Source: Bettongia penicillata ogilbyi (taxonomy: Eukaryota; Chordata; Mammalia; Diprotodontia; Potoroidae). From it: a stretch of 64,000 nucleotides of DNA. Of this stretch, positions 12,115-22,900 are shown piece after piece. Under the pieces are notes generated by a model. The model saw only the letters and a program-made list of their open reading frames with translations, was not told the DNA's origin and searched no databases. The position numbers and the translations under genes were made by a program. Each line of letters starts with the position of its first letter. Position 1 is the first letter of the stretch. The stretch is from NCBI GenBank assembly GCA_023548195.1, contig JAJHZJ010000028.1, positions 2,615,001 to 2,679,000 on the forward strand. Reading direction: 5' to 3'.

Positions 12115-12285
12115 AACAGTGAGATGCGCTAGTAAGTGCATTGGACTTGGAGGCAGGGGGAAAGAGTTTAAATTCTCAATTCACACTGGGGCTTACACCC
12201 TATGTCACCTTCATTCACTTTTCAGGGCCTCAGTTTCCCTATATGTGAAATATGATGGCTGGACTAGGATCCCACCTCCAAAGAA
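12115..12285 (+). mobile_element. MIR SINE
   Basis: 'agtgcattggacttggaggc', 'gggcctcagtttccctatat' and 'atgatggctggactaggatc' follow MIR in order. Confidence 0.7.
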
Positions 12286-12844
12286 GCTGGCTGAGGCAAA
12301 CCGAGAAGGTGACTTTTCCCAGGGTCAGGGGTGGGTTTGACCCCAGAGGTCTTTGGACTCCAAGAATCCTCGGGTGCTGTGTATTGTACAGTGGGGTTAT
12401 CTCCATGTACCTTAGACACTCACTAGCTTTTAGGGGACCATCTATCTACACTTGGTTTCTTTCCTGGCACCTAACACATGGTAGATGTTGGATGCACAGA
12501 AGGACAGAACCTCTAGGCAAGTTTCTAGTTTCTCCTCCCAGGTTTTACCTGGAATCCAAGCTTGTGAGCTCCTCCAGGGAACCTGTCTCATCTGAACTTG
12601 GGCTCTCTCCATTCAATACTTACAGCGTCTTGGGTCTTAATAACTGTGGGCTGTGTTGAATTAAAAGGACACCCGTCTGGTAGGGGGAGGTCCTACCTGG
12701 GATATTAAGTGACTCACCCAGGGTCACAAGGACTCTTGAACTCAGATCTTTGGCCTTTCAGAGAATTTAGAACCCAGGTCTCCGAGCCTCCAGGAGGATT
12801 GGGAGCTGGGTCTTTGGCCCCTAAGGCTGGGGGTGGGGGAACAT

Positions 12845-13015
12845 GAACATTTCATGTCAGACGCGGTTGATGTGTTGGATGTTGCTGAACTTTTATTTTT
12901 TCCTTTACAAATCCCTCGCAAAGAGATGTTTCTGGAAGGAGGAGGGGGAGCAATGTATTGGGGAAATTTAGGGGGTGTAAAAACAAAAGAGAGAAATCAA
13001 TTAAAATCGACGGGA
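12845..13015 (+). repeat. Unclassified dispersed repeat, copy 2, at the CpG-island edge
   Basis: Second copy of the 10575-10775 family. It ends where CpG density rises, so the promoter's upstream edge is repeat-derived. Confidence 0.7.
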
Positions 13016-13305
13016 AGAAAGCTGCTCTCCGAAACCATTCCAAGCCTTCCCGCCCCAGGCCGTTCTCGACCCGCCGGCCGCCAGCCTCGGATACAAGCGG
13101 ACGAACGTGGATGCAGGAGGGCAGCCGAGGGGGGCGAGCCGCGCACTCGTCCCCTCGCAGGGAAGGGCGGAGGGCAGCTGGCAAAGACTACACGTCCCAC
13201 GGCGCACCGCACTTCCCGGAGTCGGCCCTGTTTGCGGGAGGGAAGCCAGAGTTCTTCGGGCGGCTCAGAGCCCCCCGTCTAGCTGCCTATTTCTCCGCGT
13301 CTACC

Positions 13306-13543
13306 CGCGGCCCGGCCCGGCCTCCGCGCCCTTCCTCCCGCGGCCCGGCCCGGCCTCCGCGCCCTTCCTCCCGCGGCCCGGCCCGGCCTCCGCGCCCTTC
13401 CTCCCGCGGCCCGGCCCGGCCTCCGCGCCCTTCCTCCCGCGGCCCGGCCCGGCCTCCGCGCCCTTCCTCCCGCGGCCCGGCCCGGCCTCCGCGCCCTTCC
13501 TCCCGCGGCCCGGCCCGGCCTCCGCGCCCTTCCTCCCGCGGCC
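13306..13543. repeat. 33-bp GC-rich minisatellite, seven copies, in the MDN1 promoter
   Basis: Seven consecutive 33-bp units (13306-13536) are followed by a partial eighth (cgcggcc). I see no difference between the units. Each carries six CpGs and a C-rich strand with cccggcccgg. The other strand has repeated GG/GGG runs. Because 33 is a multiple of three and the unit lacks stops, several frames stay open through the array; one reads RGPARPPRPSS per unit. Confidence 0.97.
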
Positions 13544-13612
13544 TTTCCGCCGCCCCTCCCCCACCCGGCCTCGAAGCGCGGCGCTGTCGCTGCGTCGCCC
13601 GTCGCGGGCGGA

Positions 13613-13619
13613 TGACGCA
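13613..13619 (+). promoter_or_regulatory. CRE/ATF-like site TGACGCA
   Basis: TGACGCA lies in the CpG island about 190 bp upstream of the MDN1 start codon. It resembles a CREB/ATF half site. Function is inferred from the motif and position only. Confidence 0.35.
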
Positions 13620-13637
13620 GGGCCCGCGTGCTCTCCC

Positions 13638-13643
13638 CACGTG
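13638..13643. promoter_or_regulatory. E-box CACGTG (MYC/USF type)
   Basis: A perfect CACGTG palindrome lies 165 bp upstream of the start codon. MYC-responsive E-boxes are common at ribosome biogenesis genes, so it fits MDN1, but binding is not shown by sequence. Confidence 0.45.
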
Positions 13644-13713
13644 TGCGGCTGCCCAGGAGCCGCGGCGGCCGCTTGCCTTGGGGGCGGTGGCGGCGGCGGT
13701 GCCACAGGGATAG

Positions 13714-13725
13714 CGCGCACGCTGC
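13714..13725. promoter_or_regulatory. NRF1-like site
   Basis: CGCGCACGC followed by TGC matches the left part of the NRF1 palindrome but not its right end. It is a weak candidate in a CpG-island promoter. Confidence 0.25.
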
Positions 13726-13754
13726 GGCGTGGAGCCTGAGACCTCGCGTCTGGC

Positions 13755-13805
13755 GGAGGGCGGCGGGTGCCGGGGCCCCGAGTGGGAGGGCGGCGGGTGC
13801 CGGGG
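13755..13805 (+). repeat. 21-bp direct repeat next to the MDN1 start codon
   Basis: The same 21 bases occur at 13755-13775 and 13785-13805, a 30-bp period. The second copy ends two bases before the ATG. Each contains gggcggcgggtgccgggg. Confidence 0.9.
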
Positions 13806-13807
13806 AC

Positions 13808-13909
13808 ATGGAGCACCTGCAGCTGGATCTGGCGGCCGCCCCGCTGCGAATCCTCGCCGCCAGGAACGAGAAGAGCCGCGGCGAGCTCGGCAGGTTCCTG
13901 ACGAAGCAG
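13808..13909 (+). CDS. MDN1: MDN1 coding exon 1 (residues 1-34)
   Basis: The exon starts MEHLQLDLAAAPLRI and ends in GRFLTKQ at a phase-0 junction (CAG|GTGAGC). This is the conserved N-terminus of mammalian midasin. The ATG at 13808 is the only ATG in this frame downstream of about 13628. The frame has no stop between 13628 and the ATG, but I see no reason to prefer a longer protein. The exon sits inside the CpG island. Confidence 0.95.
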
Positions 13910-16900
13910 GTGAGCGCCCCGCCGCCGGCTCCGGGGCCCCGGGAGGGCTGCCGGGGGTCGGGGCGTGGAGAGGCGCCGGCGCGCCGCCTCGCCTGGCGGG
14001 CCCGGCCGGGGGGTGGGGGTGGGGTCGGAGCCGGGAAGCCCCGCTCTCCCTCACCTGGCATCCCCGGGCTCGCGGGAGCGGAACTGTTTATCTCTTTGTG
14101 TTTGTGTGCTGGGGGGAGGGGGCTCTTCTTTTCCCGGCGGGGCGCGCTTGATTCAGCCTGGCCGTCGGAAGGTTCCCAGACCTGGCTTGGGGCTCCGAGC
14201 CCCGGAGGCTGCGGTGTTCCCCGAATACGCGCCCTCCGGCTTTAGGGGCGATGAATGGTTCCCTCCTTAGCCTCAGCCCGCGCCCCGCTTTCCCTTTAAG
14301 AAGGACAAGCGTTTTTGTGCCTGAGCCGGAGGACGGCGTGGAGACTCCGCACCCGCGTGTGTGTAGATGCACCTCCATATGTCACGCACGCCTGGAGCCT
14401 CTCCTCGGGGAGTCACCCACGACCCGAGGGCCGGGGGGAGGCGCAGACAATGGGCCCTGGCCGTGCCCCGCACCGGGGATCCTGGGGAGCGGGGCCGCGG
14501 AGACAGCCGAGGCTGCCCCCCTCCCTCCGGGGGCTTGCCGGCTGTCTGCCCCAAAATAAAAAATGGGAGAGGTCAGTGTGGAATTATGTAAAGCACGAGA
14601 TTCGCCCCTGAGGTGGAAAGGAAGAGGATCCGGGAACATGGAAAGAAAGACCCACCAGGGACCGAGAGACCCCTGTAGAGGGAGGTGGGGTAAGGACGCG
14701 TCAGGGGGCTCGAGGGTGGGCCGGCTTGTCTGGAGCTTGGAGCACGAGAAGAGAATTAGTAGGAGGTAAGGCTTTAAAAAAAAAGATGGTTTGAAGCCGG
14801 ATTGAGGAGACCTTAGATAAGGTGCTGCGTTCAGGTGTTTTCACTTTGGTTGATGATAGGGAGCGTGCGGCCATCGGAAGGATAATTCTTTTTGGCAGAG
14901 ATTTAAAGCATCTATTAAGATAAATAGCTAGGAGGCTGTTCTCATGATGTTGCGACGACTTGAGGCATTCCCTTAGTGTGGTTATATGTGTTAGATCTAC
15001 TCCTGCTCTGTTGCCTCGTTATAATTTGGAAATGCTTTTTCAACAGAGATGAAGGCCCAGCGGTTCTTGTCAAGATGGAAAGCAGGGACGTGGTGATGGG
15101 TGGCTCTGTATTATTGTAATAACAGCCTAACCAAATTCAGAGAGGCTTATCATTAAAAGGTTGGCCTATAGGGGGTGAATTTTTTTTTGGGGGGGGGTTC
15201 ATAACTCATGACATCATCTACTACATTGTACATTTGTTATGTTCTGTATTGGCTAAAGTAGTATCCATATCAATATTTGGAAAAAAAGTAAGATTTTTAT
15301 CAAAGAAGAACTAATAGGACCAGACAACGTGATTAAATATGGGAAATAGGGGGGAAATAAAGAGACAAATGATCACTATTTATAAATGTGTGACTGGCAG
15401 GAGATGCTTCCATTAGAGAGATTAGTCAGAAGGTTTGGGGTGAAGAAAATGACTTCATTTTGGACATGAGTTTGAGGTATTTGGCATTTGGAAATAAAGA
15501 GACTAGATGGAGGTGTTGAGGGTGCAGATAAATAATTGGGAGTTACTTGTGTAGAGAGCGTAGTTGAACCTGGGAAGTGGATGAACTGACCACAGTCTTG
15601 ATTGTATGTAGAGAGAAGAGATTGATTAATTGACCAATAACTCCACCTTGTAGGGACTCCCACATTTTAGGTTTGGGAGGGAGATGTGGGGATGTTTAAC
15701 AATGATAAGGATGAAGAACAAAAAGACCGTTAGCTCTTGGGATGTTAATTAGCATTTATATAATCTCCCAATCACGAGTGAGGTACCATTTCTTTTTTCT
15801 ATTTTAGAGAAAATTAAAAAAAATTAAATTTTGGCTTAAATTTTTTTTAAGAGACTCACCCAATTTGGATGCATTTAAGTCTAAGCCTTTGTGACTCCTA
15901 AGTTCAATATTAAACCAGTCTAGGCTGCCTTCCTAAGGATAAGTACTTTTTTGGAAAGAGGTGTTTCAGTAGAGTGGTGTGAGTAAGGAGCTAGATGAGT
16001 GGGGTTTGAGGGAAGGAGTGGAGGCAGTGAAGACTAGCATTCTTTTTCTTTAAACTTGGCAGTGAATGACAAAACAAAAAAATGATAATAAGGTCAAGGA
16101 AAAGCCTTTTAGATTAGGGGAAACCTGAGTATTTTTGCTGTTAAGGAGTGCAAGATTATGGAAGAGGAGCTGAGGAGATTGATTTTCCATGACTGGCTCA
16201 GGAAGAACAAACCTCTTCCTCTGAGACTGAAAGGAAAGATAGTGGGATGTGAAAAGGAATTGAGAGGTTTATAGTAGTAGAAGAGTCTCAGGGGTTTGCC
16301 TCTACTATCATGGTTAAATATGAAGCCAGCTGTCCACTTAGTAATGGGGGTGTAGAATTGGAGAAACGAGAAAAGAACGTTTGTAATAGCTGTAACAATA
16401 ATCGATATTAATTTCATGTGTAGGGCTCTTTAAATAGAGGCATTGTGGCATAAGGTGCAGAGCTGGCTTTGTATCTAGAAAGACCTGGGTTCAAATCCTG
16501 CCTCTGATACATACTGGGTACCCTGAACAAACCATTTAAGGCTCTCAGTGTTCCAAGTGACTCTGAAGGGAATTAAGTTGCAGCAAAGATGCCAAACTTG
16601 AATTGATAGGGGGAGTTTCTTCACCCTGGAGTTCTCTTAAACGCCATATGGGGTCACAATCCACAGTGACCCACAGTTTAAGGAACACTGAAGTTGTGAG
16701 TGGAAACAGTTTAAGAAGCCTTGCTTTGTACCAATGAAATCACAGGTTCTGCCCCTATCCTTAAGGTTTAGAAAGTCAAAAGAATAAAATAATTGCATTA
16801 TAAAAGTAAGAGTCCAATTGAGTTTAGACAGCATAAATTTGTCATAAGATTAATGGGAGATTCTTTTCTAAGGATGGACTGTGGCTTTGTGACAGATTAA

Positions 16901-19900
16901 ACTTGAACAATCAGAAATGACTGGGGAAATAGTGAGAAATGTCAGCAGAAACAGATGAATTTTCTCCCTCTAATGGAACAGTTACTGTCTGTACAGATTA
17001 TATGATAATTAATCATGTATTGCTTTGTGATGGCTCTTCCATCATTGCCTTGAACTGTTAAATCTTTTATTATTTATCTTTGTGTTTGAGTTGTCCTCTC
17101 AATTAGATGAAATGTTTCCTTATAGCACCTAACTCAGCACCTTGCACACAGAAGGTGCCTAGTGGATTTATTGATTCAAATGATTGCATCACAGTTTAAA
17201 TAATGTCATCATTAAGGTTCATATCTGTTATGTCTTAAATTCACAAAATTATTAGCTCAGTACAGTTTTCCACTTAGCTTTTTTAAGCACAATTTGGTTT
17301 TGCTGTGGGCACATATGGATCTATGGCATGTGTGTGTAGCACACATTGGATATATAAAAAAGATTTATGTGACTACTGTAGTATCCTCAATACACTATAG
17401 TTTTCACATTGACTGAAGCCACAAGTTGGATCTCTATTGACTTGCTCATGAAAAGCAATTCCATTAGGCCTTCTAAAAAAATTTCAGCCAAGCCTAAGGG
17501 GAGGTAAAGAGATCTTCTTAGGAAAATAGACTTAACCATTATTATTCATACTTAGTGGTGGAAAATAGAATGCTCTTAACTGAATATGTTAAACTATCTT
17601 TTTTCCCTTCTATTTCTCTTAAAAGATTAAAAATTTTAAGCATGACTTTACTGCTATACACAGCTTTCTGTATTGAAATATTTTATCTGAAGCCTTCTAC
17701 TCATCTCCTGACAGAGAGGTGATGGATTCAAGATGCAGAATGAGGCATGCATTTTTGGACATGACTAGTGTGGGGGAAATGTTTTGCTTGAATATGCATA
17801 GTTGTTATAAGGGTTTGTTTTTTTCTTTTTTGATTGAAGTGGGTAAGGTGAGAAGAAAAAAAATAAATCCTTGTTAATTGGGAGGGGAGAAGTAAAAAAA
17901 TTTTTTATCTGAATTCCACACCCCCATAGAAGAGTCTCTAATGGCTTGTCTTTCTTACTTTTTTTAAAGAAAAGGACACAGCAAAGTCTTTTAAGTCATG
18001 CATTTACTTACATTTAGAATCTTGGATGGAGATTTTCTAGAAGTATGGTACAAGAGTGAAAATTTTTTCACTTTGCAGTAGAATCCCCTTTTAGATGAGT
18101 AATGAGAGATGAGTAAATAAAAATGATCCTAGGGTTTAGGTGGCAAATTTTTTTTTTTTGTCTAGCACAATATTTGATGTATATTTTGAAAACTTTCTAT
18201 GCCCTAAGCAGGTTACAGATTCTTTTATGACATCTTTTACTTTTGTCTTGATTATCAATGAAGGAAATATAACAATGTAAGGTAGAGTCATAGAATTTTA
18301 GAACTAAGAAATACCTTAGGAATCATTTAATTTAACCCTTCCCTTTTACAGATTGTTAAATGGAAGCCTAGAATGGTACAGTGACATGTGCAAAGTCATG
18401 CAACATGTTAGTAGTAGAATTGATGTGTTGCAGTCTCCTCTCCCTTTCCCCTTCCACTCCCCATTCTTCCATTTAAAATGTGTAAAGGTCTCTAGTTCTG
18501 ACATGGAATTCTGTCACTGTTTCTTTATGTCTCCTAATTTTAAAAGAATTAGAATATGTATAGTTAGGACTTTTAAGACTGTATTCATTTAGTCATCTTA
18601 GTTGCTTTGGATTTTTATAGAGGTTTCTAGGTAATTTTAACCATATAGCTACATTGCAGTTAATATATGTAGTGCTAAAAATTCATCCTGGAACAGAATA
18701 AAACCTGGAAGGAAAATACAACCCCAGGAGCACTGTTAAAAGGCACCATATGAACTCATCTGACAGTTGGGTTTAGTACAAGAAGCAACATGCTAATGAT
18801 GAAATAAGTATAGATTTAGGCATATGATTTCCACAGCTTCTAGGAGCTGTACGAAACTGTCCTGTCCTGGCTAAACAGGATTTGTCCATGACTACAGAGA
18901 GAGGGCTGCTCTTTCCAAGTGAAGCTGGAAGGCCTGTTGGATCCCCCTCTTCAGGATAGATTATCAAGGATAAGCCCGACTCCCAGAAGCTCCCTGTTTC
19001 TTTTCATAGGAGATCTATGTACAGTGACTGTAGAGTCACAGTACCATAGATTTAGAGCTGGAAAGGACCTCGGAGATCATGTCCAGTCCCTTCATATATT
19101 GCAGTTGAGGAGACTGAAACCTATGGAGATTAAGTGACTATCTCAAGATTGCATAGGTAACAAGTACCAGGTCCACTAACTCCACACCAAATATTATTTC
19201 TACTATATCATGCTGCCTCCCTCCCTTCAGTTGGGTTTGAATTTCACTCTCAGTAACTCTCAAAATTGCTCTCTTTTCACTAGAAATTAGTGATCAAAGA
19301 ATCACTGTGTTAGGGCACTGGGACTCCTGGGACTAAGATAAGAAGTCCTGAGGGAACCTTTTTTGTCCACACACCAGGTGATTTAACTGCTTCTGTTTTT
19401 TTAAATTTGCAAACTACACCTCTCCCAATGGAACAACTTGAAGGCTGTACTTCAGGTCTTGTGTTTTATTTAATCTTTGTATCTTCCCTCAGACCTTTGC
19501 TAATAGATGCCTAATATTTGTCAAATAGCATTTATTTTGAATTGAATTATAATCAGGGCTATAATTGTCAAAAAGACTTGAGTCTGCTTTATCTATTTGC
19601 CTCTTTATGACAGGGTCATCCACTTTCAAATTCTTAGGAGATTATCCCAGTTCAACAAATTCTTGCAGGCTCTACCAAGCTGGAAAAGCTTTGGAGTACA
19701 GGTCTGACATTTCCCTGCTAGCTAATAAGACCAGTTTTTATCTAGGCTCATCATTAAACGGGCTATAGCAGGTAACTATAGCAACTTACTATGGCCACTT
19801 GTAGCCATAGCAACTCATAAAAATGTGCATCAGCCTGGGTGTCTGGCCTGTACCAGTCTAGTATGGATTTGGTCTCATCTTCACTCACATATTCTCTGGA

Positions 19901-22900
19901 GTTCTTCCTTATTTCTCCACATTTTTATCATGGTCATTGATAGGATAATAAGGTGATAGATTTGGAATTGAAAGTGACCTTCATCTTCCTCATTTTACAG
20001 ATGAGGAACCTGAGGACTAGAGAGGGCAAGTGACTTCTCCAAAGGCACACTGGTAACAAGTGGCAGACTGGGGACTTGAGCAGAGGTCCCTCTGACTCTA
20101 GATGCAGCCTTGCTATGGTATAGTAGAGATGAAAAAACAAACGCACAAATATTTGAGAAATAAATGACCTGGGTTTGAAATATGACTGCTATTGGCTGAC
20201 AGTTTATTTCAGTCAAATTACTTAAGACAGTTCACATTAATATAATACTTGAAGTCTTACAGAGCGTTTTTTTCACCAGGCTCCTGTAAGATATGTAGTT
20301 CAGGTACTACACTACCATATTATCTTAACGATAAGGAAGCTGCTTCTTAGAGAGCTCAAATGATTTATTTTGTTTTACAAAACAGGCAAAGTGCTGAAGG
20401 CAGGAATCTAACTCTGAAGAGTTTAGTGCAACTTTTGACAAGGCATTGGCAAAAGAGAGAAGAAAGAAACAGTTCTCACATTCACATACTTCGCAATCAA
20501 CAGCTACTTATTTGACTCCAAGACCAGTGCTTTTCTACTGTATAGCTAGAGAAGTTTTCTCTTTTAAAATTTCTTAAAAATTTTATTTTTTAGTTAACAT
20601 TTACTTTCTCTCCTTCCCGCTTCACTCTCCCCTTTCAAAAAAGCCCCACACCCTTACAACAAATATACACAGTCAAGGAAAACAAATTCCTTCATTGGCC
20701 ATGTCCAGAAATTCATGTTTCATTCTGCACCTGGACTCCATCATGTCAGGAAGTGTGGGTAGCATGTGTCGTTATTGATCTGCTGGAGTCATGGTTAGTC
20801 ATTGAATTGATCAGTGTTCTTAAGTCTTTAAATTTCATTTGTTTTTATTGTGTAAATTCATATCTGCAGGTCTTCCCTTCTCTGAAACTATCCCTTTCAT
20901 AATTTCTTATGTATAGTACATTACATTCTGTACCATTGCCCAGTTGATCATCATCCTTTTAATTTCTAGTTCTTTTCTAAAAGAACTGCTATGTATTATT
21001 TTTATACAGATAAGTCCTTTTGCTCTCTTCTATATTTTTGAGGTCAGGCCCCAGTAGTAATATTGCTGAACGAAAAGATATTTGTTGTTAGTGACTTTTG
21101 GAGTATAGTTCCAAATTGCTTTCCAGAATATTTAGACCAATTCATAGCTCTATGAAGAATGCATTAAATATACCTGTTTCCTTGAAGCTCCTCCAGTATT
21201 GTCATTTTTCTTTTCTTAATTTTTGCCAGTTTGTGTAATCTCAGAGTTGATTTCACATGCATTTCTTTTGCGGTATTTTTTCATATGGTTGTTGAATTTC
21301 TTTGAAAAGTGTCTATTCATATCATTTGACTATCAGTTGAGGAATGGGAACAATGCTTAATCTGGTTACCTTACAGATTTATCGTGGTGGAGGCGGGGAG
21401 GGAACACAGCACTTTATAAACTATAAAGCCCTTTGAATTACGAGAAATTAGCATTATTATTACTTCTGTTAAAAGTGAATTTTTTTTCCAAGTACCTGGG
21501 TGTTCAAGAAATGTACTACTCCTGATCTTACGTACTAAGTTTAACAGTGATGACCAGGCCTGAGTTTCTGATATCCCGGGTTGTCTCCAGTTACTTCAGA
21601 TGTGGTTGAAGGCATTGATGTTTAATTTATTTATTTATATTATGTATTGCCTGTTTATTAGTAAAGGCTATTATATAGTCATACATTTTGGAAAGATTTT
21701 TCAATGAAGGTTGAAACAAGGTTTTCTGACCTTTCCTGTCGTTGTCCCCAGAGGCCTGCTTTGAAAACCATGGTAGAACCTACTGCATGAGTTTAGTCTC
21801 CAGTGGTGTACCTTTTAAGAGCCCAGGCTTCACTTTCCAGCCTAGATGAGGGAGGCATGGGAGGAAGTGTTCAGGTCCAATTTTTTGCTTTCTTCCTCTC
21901 TCCCCCTACTGCCCTCACTCAGAGCCCCATAACCCATCTCTCCTGAAGACTAAAATAAAAGCCGAGTGGTTCCTTTAGCATATTTTTTGGAAATCAGATA
22001 GTAATGTTTCAAGACCTAGGATTCTGGGAAGATGATGGAGTAGGTCAGAAAATTCCAAGCTCTCCAGAATTTCCCCCGAATGAGTTAAAGTAGCCCCTTA
22101 GGGTGAACAAAGTGTGGGTGGAGATATGTAAGAATAGGGACCTGACTGGGTCTTCCTGGGACCTTTGGGAAAGATTGAAGTTGAGTCCCAGTAAAGAGTA
22201 AACACCTCCAGGCAAGATTCCCTTTCATGGCCAGCCTCAAGCTACTTAAACTAGTGGCCAGGCCTGGCCCCAACCACATGAACTTTCACTCGTGCTATAG
22301 TGAGGGGTCTTGGGCTTTTGAGCCTAGGAAGGTTGAGGGAACCTCTGCTGACCAGGAACTTGGAGCCAGCTGTGCCACTCAGTGCAGGAGCGGTGGGGCA
22401 GAAAGCCTCTGACTGCGGGCACTTACCAAGGCTGGAGATTTGGCTTGGGTTCCAAGATAGAGGGGAGAACTGAAGATCTGGGGCAAGAGGCACCATCCCC
22501 CATACCCCAGGGAGTTAGAGGTGATTACAAAAATGAAGCTATTACCACAAAATTATACAGGCAAATAGAAAGAATCCAACCTTAGAAAGCTATTATGAGA
22601 ATAGAGAAGACCGGGGGTCATCTTTAGAGGAAGATATTGAGGCAAAGAAATTCCTAAAAAGTAACGTCAAATAGTCACCTGCCCAAAAAGAATTTGTAGA
22701 AGATCTTTAAAAAAGACTTTAAAAATCAAATGACAGAGATGGAGGAAAAAAATTAAGAATAATCAAAAAAAAACAAGAAGGTTATAAAAGGAAAGTCAAC
22801 AAATTAGAAAATGAGATCCAGAATCTTATGGAAGAAAATGATACTTTGAAAATTAGAATTGGGCAAAGTGAAGCCAGTGAAATTTTAAGAGATCAAGAAG

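Larger units (their letters stand above)
13612..13713 (+). other. Possible upstream ORF (33 codons) in the MDN1 5' leader
   Basis: An ATG at 13612 opens a frame that stops with TAG at 13711-13713, 94 nt before the MDN1 ATG and out of frame with it. It matters only if transcription starts upstream of 13612, which I cannot tell. Confidence 0.35.
13010..14560. promoter_or_regulatory. MDN1: CpG island holding the MDN1 promoter and exon 1
   Basis: Base composition changes abruptly from AT-rich DNA to a dense run of CG dinucleotides at about 13,010 and falls back by about 14,560. The island spans the start codon. I see no TATA box close upstream, as is usual for housekeeping promoters. The exact transcription start cannot be read from sequence alone; about 13,540-13,800 is the likely zone. 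Confidence 0.9.

Noticed and set aside
12958..14245. Several long overlapping open frames on both strands (up to 260 codons)
   Set aside because: They run through the CpG island and the 33-bp array. The array length is a multiple of three and lacks stops, so frames stay open by composition. Only 13808-13909 matches a protein.
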